Positions 58,011 through 64,000 of a stretch of 64,000 nucleotides of DNA are shown piece after piece; positions within the stretch are counted from its first letter, which is position 1; the number at the start of each line of letters is the position of its first letter. Both the position numbers and the translations under genes were made by a program. A model generated the notes under the pieces. That model worked only from the letters and a program-made list of their open reading frames with translations. It made no database searches and was not told the DNA's origin. Location of the stretch: positions 1-64,000 of the forward strand of contig CAJNOL010000439.1 in assembly GCA_905250125.1 (NCBI GenBank). The letters are read 5' to 3'. This DNA is from Rotaria sordida. Taxonomy: Eukaryota > Rotifera > Eurotatoria > Philodinida > Philodinidae.

Positions 58011-60937
58011 AACTGTTGGCAACTATGATATTTTTTCCAATCATGAGAACGATCAATAGTGAACGTATTATTGTCAATATTTTGCAGTCTATCGAAGTAC
58101 ACATGATTTTGTGTTGTACTTGATTGCAAATTTCAATATATTTATTAATCAAAGTATATCTATTAATAGATATTATCATTTTCAAAATACGAATGAATTG
58201 CATCTATATATTTAATAGAATGTTCATAAAATAAGCAAGCCTATTAAAGGATGACGTGCAAAAACATATTTACTTCATTTCAATGATGCAGTGCTTTGTA
58301 GTCATACGTTCGTTTTCTAACTTCGCTCAGAGCAATGTCTCTCCCTAATTCAAGTCCTTTTAGTTTTGATTTCCGTTATTGGTAAGGTCAGATTCTTATG
58401 TATAAATTTCTATGAAAAAAAAATTTCTCATCATAGATCATAGAATTGTAGAGAAAAGACTTTCTACAATAGAGAGTATACATTGTTTAGTTTAGAAGTT
58501 TGTATTCAATGCAGTTGAAAAATATTTCTCACCAATCAACTGAATGTCGCTTGCGAAATTTGTTTGTATGGATTGTTCTTTTTTTCTGTTTTACGACACT
58601 AGTGTCGGACGCCTCATTCGATACCGACAAGTTGTATTGATTCATCCATCGCAACAAATAATAAACGCAAAAATCTCTAAACGACAAGAAAAATTACATA
58701 TGTCTGAATTGTGCTTCACCTCTATTACGCTGTTATGCAACATGTATGCATGTCGATTGACGACGAAAAAAAGATCTTGAAATAAACTTGAATCGATGCT
58801 TGTTTTTTGGCATTCTGTTTTGTAGATGAAAAACAACCAGAATATATTTATTTTTGCAATATAGTTCACCCATTTCTCAAGTAGTTTTCTCGTTTTTCAC
58901 AATAAATCGAATACATACGGATAACACCTTCAATAAAAATTTTCTCATTCTATTGGAATTATTTTCTAAGAGAAATGATTAAAAATACTATTTTTAACAA
59001 AGAATAGTCTTTCGGGTTTTTTAAATCTTGAATTCTTTGAGATGCAGCTGAATAAAATTCCAGATGTCATTATGAGAGTCTAGGTAATAAAACTTTAGTG
59101 AGATGGATTGAGAGCGCATGCAGACTCAACGATTTATTGAAGAAATCATGAATAAGAAATGAAAGATAATCAATTGAGAAAAATGTGGGACTTTGAAGGG
59201 GTAAGTGATCGAATGACGCATCGAAGAAAAAGTACAACAGTCAAAAAACACATGGACGTCGAAGAACAAATGAATGAAAGTAACAGCTCGGACTGGTGAT
59301 TCTGTCCTCGGAATCTGACCAAATCTCTTTAGAAACAATGTCATTCCCGCGTATTTCCGGTCAGTTTCGATAATCTTCTCACAGAAATCATCTAAAAAAT
59401 CGTAGAAAGTTCGAAGCAGTATTTCAAACTGCAAAAGCACTGTACAAAAAATCGCGTTTTTTCAACACTCGGTGGATGGAACTGGAAAAAAACTTGGTCA
59501 GTTCAGAAGGAAAACGAAAAGAAACAATCGTGAATAAGCCAGAAACTCATCGCATCTGACCAAACATTCATATAAAAAGTACTAGAGTTTAGATTGGTCA
59601 TGTCGAATACCGAAAATATTGGAAAAAAGACTGAATCCATCAGCACACATGCAAGACGTCACCCACAGGTCGATGACTGTGACCACCAGAAGTTAGTGGA
59701 CTTCGCCAAAACTGCTAAAAAATTTGCGGAAAAATCCTTGTGTTCGCCAAGAAAACTTCAGAAATCGATGGAACTTGAACGCAGTATTCTGAATCGGAAT
59801 GTTACTGGATTTCTCTAGTGATTCTCGCTCGCTCCTATCGTCAACCACAAGAGGCTTGGCTGTAGATCAGAGCGCAAATTGGAACACATTCTGATCTATA
59901 ATACTGCGTGCAAGTTGCATCGAGTTTTGGAGATTTTTGCTGGACCTCATTCGTCTCCTGTCAACTGGAACTATATTCACAACGACATTCCATGTAAAAA
60001 ACTGATTATTATTCTGGTACTTGAGACCAATCGAAGAAGATGAGGCTTAGTCGCGTTTTCTGAATATTCCTTCCAGTTTTGAATAGGTGTACCTGTGGAC
60101 AGACAGAATATTTACATCCACCTCCTCGATCAACTGATACGATTCGATTTAAACTTCAGTTCATTATGGAAATAATACGTGAACGCAAGATAGTTTTTCT
60201 CTCCATCACACTACTAATATTGAGATATTTTCTCAGATTCTTCTTCAATGTTGCGCATTGAATTTTGAAGGATAAGCAAGGCGTGATGTTCAACGAAACC
60301 CGCAGAAGTTCTCATGAATCTGGTACGAATTCTGGGCTGAATGAGTGAATAAAAGATCTATGGCCAGTCACTCATATCATTCCCACTCATCCACCCACCG
60401 TGAAATGACTATCCTCAATCACATTCATCAGTCCACCTATCCAATGATAGATCTCTAAATATCATGAACGTTTTCTAAAGATTCGCCTGAAAACTATCAT
60501 GAAACCTGATAGAGAGAAACTGTCCTGATATGACTCAACATTATATGGACTTTGCTACATGTTGGTGAAAATCTTTTTGTAACATGTCTTCGCGTTCCCG
60601 AGTTATTCAAGCTGCCGTCCTCCTCGTTCTATTTTGGAATTCATTGTAGCTTCTCTCAAATGTATCGACTAGCACTTTACGTGATCCTTTTTTACTTGTT
60701 TTTGATTGAAGTTAGATGAATAATTCTATATGTATACTGTATTATACTCAATAAAAACACGAGAGTAAAGTTTCTATTCAACAAGACAGAAGAAAGCAAT
60801 TGCACCATAAGAAAAATTGCAGAAATAACATTTGTTAGATGCCGATTTGAGAAAAAAAGAGAAAAGAAATCCAGAATATGATTGAGTACTAAAGAAGATT
60901 CAAAACTGAAGTTTACAGTATAGAACTAATATAACAA
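58011..60937. other. Region with no firm gene
   Basis: Base composition from about 59450 to 60650 is less AT-rich than the flanks, and CA-rich words appear at 60375-60415. This may be a decayed gene or element, but no motif is recognisable. Small frames at 58009-58203, 58544-58780 and 59126-59440 look like chance. Confidence 0.35.
59600..59818 (+). CDS. Possible small protein, 72 aa
   Basis: A frame from the ATG at 59600 encodes a charged, Lys/Ser-rich polypeptide (for example KLVDFAKTAKKFAEKSLC) with no signal peptide or membrane segment. A TATAAAAA-like sequence lies about 28 bases upstream, near 59572, close for a promoter. No family is recognised. Chance is a real alternative. Confidence 0.22.
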   Translation: MSNTENIGKKTESISTHARRHPQVDDCDHQKLVDFAKTAKKFAEKSLCSPRKLQKSMELERSILNRNVTGFL

Positions 60938-61912
60938 TTAGTCATTTAACTTACGTAGTTTTAACCGTTTCAGAAAATCTGTGTACAATAGACGATAGAA
61001 AAGGATAGAATTTATGATCCACATAACGGGTACAGAAAAATACATGATGAACTTATAGTAATGAACGCCAGTTCGTTGTCTGTCATGAAAGATAGAAATA
61101 GTAAGATAGGTTAATAGTGCCAAACGAAACATAAAAAATGTAATCAGATTGAGAATCATATTCAACCGAACAATAGGATGTTCGCGTGGAATGTTGTATA
61201 GGTGGAATAGTTTTCGCAAATGTAAAAAGACCGAATTGACTTCAGCAATGAGTGCCATCGTTTGATAACCAATATTCAGCAGACGAAAGATATTTATGCC
61301 GAAAACAATGATCATCTAAATAAAATTGCCTCAATAGAAAAATTAAAATTCAATCACATATGAGATTTTTATTCTTCATTAACTTGCAACATTGGAAAGA
61401 GTCAAAAACTTACGATAACATGATGAAGTGTCAATTCCCACAGATCGGATCCCCGTAGATTCGAGATAATATCAACAAAGTCGTACCAAAAATAGCCTAA
61501 ACAGATGGAAAAAAAATCACATCATGCCTCATGAATATCTAGATTTCCGACCGAAAGAAAAGGAACAAGTCAAATAGGTGATCCAAGAGATGTGATTGAT
61601 ATAATCACGGTGGATGTCTGGTGAATAGGCCCAACAGCTATAGACAGCCAGAACACCGGTGATAAAGGCATGCAGACAACTAATCCATATGTTTGTTCGT
61701 TTCCAACGTTCGACATTTGCATCGGTTAACGAAGTACAAATGATAGGTAATTGTTGAGTGTGTTCCACTTTTCGTGTTTCATTACTATTGGTGTCGTCAA
61801 ATGTGTGATGAATTGCTGTTAATTTATGGCATAAACGACGACATATTAGAAAGAAGACAAACGAAAAGACAGCACAAATGGCGCCACTAAAGATATCTAT
61901 GATCACCATCAA
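60938..61912 (-). CDS. TLC-domain (TRAM/LAG1/CLN8) membrane protein, TLCD-like
   Basis: Three exons: 61912-61552, 61496-61414 and 61315-60938. The joined frame is 273 aa. The protein is hydrophobic with about six to seven membrane segments: an N-terminal anchor (GAICAVFSFVFFLICRRL), a cytosolic loop, and then the TLC core. The core begins at WISCLHAFITGVLAVYS and carries the conserved His pair in WELTLHHVIVMI, spanning the exon 2/3 join, with later segments RLNMILNLITFFMFRLALL and YFSVPVMWIINSILFYRLLY. TLC proteins act on or bind lipids in the plasma membrane or ER; TLCD members affect membrane phospholipid composition. It lacks the homeobox-like domain of many ceramide synthases, so TLCD is the better guess. 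The first donor (GTCGGA) is non-optimal, but the join gives the correct phase and a sensible sequence. Confidence 0.82.
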
Positions 61913-64000
61913 TTGAAGCCTCTGTAAACAGAAGAAACGTTGTGAAATTCAGTCAGATATGAGTCTTTTGTCTTCTTACGACGCGAGTCCTCTGTGATTG
62001 ATTACTGCTAGTTACGACTGACATAAACGACTGTAAATGATTCGTCTAGCTGATGTAAACACTCGTTTACGTCCGAAATACGATCATTTCATAGGAGTGA
62101 GCGGATCGCTAACAAACAGAAATTCGACATGAACCGATCCAAGACAATACGGCTGTCTGATACCCAGCCCTTTGCGAACACTTATCTTACTTACAAATAG
62201 TCAAAACATAGACTCGAAGTCTGGCGACCGCAGAAAGGTGTGTATGACTTCCAAACCTTGAAAAATTCTCGTTGTTCTCCAACAGACTTGCAACGATTTT
62301 TCGTTTGGTTTGTTCACGAATCTTATGTAGGTATGATTGATTTCTCTCTTCGAAAAATGGTCAAACTTAACCCAGTCTTGATCACTACGTGATACTCCCT
62401 CACTGTCATCTCACGGCAAGAGCACTGTAGTTAAACAATCATGTATTCATTGTACACGACAATTGATGACATGATTTTTGCTATCAGTCTGTGCCTTTTT
62501 GAGCTTCTAGCACTAGAAAAATTCGTTCACTATTACTTCATATGGGATGTTATTATATGTGTCTCGGTTAACAGTTTGCATGTTCCAAAAGTTGCTTATG
62601 TAAAATAGTTTACCATGATTTCACTATTAACAATATTTAATCGGTTATTATTCGTCATATGATGGATATAGCTGCCAAGTCTCTAATTGCAAAGCAACAA
62701 TCTTAAAAGTACTGTTCAACACTGCTTCTCATCGTTGAGCTATAAAAATTTACTTTTTATCAACTTTCCAAAGCTATTTATCTAAGTATTAGACAAATTT
62801 ATTCCACATTTTCGGCACTATATTTTTGTCCACTAATAAATCTTGATGACGTTAAAAGAATTCTTAAGAAAGATGTCCTAACCATATATTAATCAGCATT
62901 AAGATTGTTGTACCGAATTTTCAACTGACACTAAGATAGTATCAAGTAAATCAAATTACAGAATTTTCGACGAAAAAGTTTTCCATAGATATATCTAGTT
63001 GCCATTAGAGTCACTCGAAGTTTTCAACAAGTGATAAATCTAGTTCTAAATTTGAAATATCTTGGAAAACACAACAATTTCCACTCAAAATTCTACAGTA
63101 AACATGCATTTTAATTTTTTCAACAGTATCTCGCTCTGATATGGAAATTCGGTACAACAGATGTACGGTTGACTAACATTTCAGGTCTGTTAGTCAAACT
63201 AAATAGTAATTGATTAACTTTATCAGTTAAAAACTAGCCTAGCTACTAACTGACAACAGTTCAGTTTGGATTATTACTTGATAAACTCTTACAGCCCTAC
63301 TAGCCTATAATACTAGAGAAGTGTTTGAGTATCATCGAGATTTATTTATGAGCAAAAGATGGAGTCGAAAGTGTGAAATGCGTTCGAGTAGTACGCTGAT
63401 AAATAGTTCTGATTACTTGAAAAAACCCTTTTTACCATTTCAGTGGCAAGAAACAGTGTTGAACAATAGTTCTAAAATTGGTCTGTACAAAGAAAAACTT
63501 GATGATCATACCCAAGTTGAGTGCACCGACTGTGGGGATCGGTAATTTTTGTTTATTTTCTAGGACTTGTTCCTGCAAGTTTCGTTGGTTTCCGATTGGT
63601 TTGGTTGAGATTCAACAATTTTCTTGCAACTGCATTCCAGCACAATTTTCAGCGAACGAGCTCATGTCAGCTCTGGTGAGTACCAACTGGAAATCTATAG
63701 AGAGGCGTAGGAACTTGCTGTCAAAATGAGTACCGAAGTTCGGTTCCAAGGAAGTAGTCAAAATTCCATGGAACCGATAGATTTCAACTACGATGGAATC
63801 ATTTAGGTGTTCCTCATATGCAAAAAGAAATATAATAACCGATTAGGTGTTATTTATAGTGGAGTTATAGTACATTATTTTCCACGAGCGCCTTTTGAGT
63901 TAATGCATATCCACGCTCAGAATGTCTGTCGTTGGCACAGCCGCGAAACTTGTCTGGTCTTCCTAAGCAAGCAAAAGAGCTTGATGTGTACACTTCAGAA
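61913..64000. other. Window end, no gene recognised
   Basis: Frames at 63321-63545 and 63478-63729 overlap in different phases and have no motif. The 17-base word TTACTTGATAAACTCTT at about 63273 recurs near 52688. An upstream non-coding exon of the TLC gene may lie just above 61912. Confidence 0.35.

Overview
This is eukaryotic nuclear DNA, strongly A+T-rich, with genes split by GT-AG introns. Many introns are only about 45-65 bases; a few are near 1 kb or longer. The gene content fits a bdelloid rotifer (Adineta/Rotaria type): an inhibitor-of-apoptosis protein with three BIR domains and a RING, an intronless rhodopsin-type receptor, a neuropeptide receptor, a TLC-domain membrane protein, a Hint (hedgehog/intein) domain relic, a PTR2-type peptide transporter, a C1 peptidase of the 'GSCVAN' type common in microbes, and a SABATH methyltransferase, a family best known from plants. 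The last three look like candidates for horizontal acquisition. The bdelloid assignment is inference from this mix; no marker gene proves it.

Layout. 1-546: E2 ubiquitin-conjugating relic with an in-frame stop. 1040-4053 (-): four-exon BIR/RING gene. 4054-13470: gene-poor and repeat-rich, with GT/CA-rich hairpins, a TIR element at 4900-5180, a foldback element with a flanking duplication at 7409-8090, a hAT-like MITE at 9447-9909, and a cysteine-rich relic at 11897-12313. 13471-15329 (+): four-exon peptide transporter. 15330-20796: foldback repeats and a second copy of the TIR family. 20797-21840 (+): SABATH methyltransferase. 25344-26336 (-): intronless GPCR. 33889-37766 (-): seven-exon neuropeptide GPCR. 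42486-43082 (-): hypothetical protein. 43378-43949: inverted-repeat element. 46659-48644: a TIR element filled with a 135-bp satellite. 53872-56907 (+): five-exon C1 peptidase with a small MITE in a long intron. 57566-58008 (-): frameshifted Hint domain. 60938-61912 (-): three-exon TLC protein. The rest is AT-rich DNA in which I see no gene.

I joined exons by hand. All five multi-exon models give one continuous frame with a length divisible by three, which is strong internal support: IAP 693 aa, transporter 559 aa, neuropeptide receptor 544 aa, peptidase 335 aa, TLC protein 273 aa. The genes do not form one pathway. The E2 relic and the RING protein both belong to ubiquitin chemistry but sit on opposite strands and need not be related. 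The most distinctive content is the variety of short non-autonomous elements, several with recognisable target-site duplications, and a dispersed family of GT/CA-rich hairpins resembling the TGTGGG repeat reported at bdelloid telomeres.
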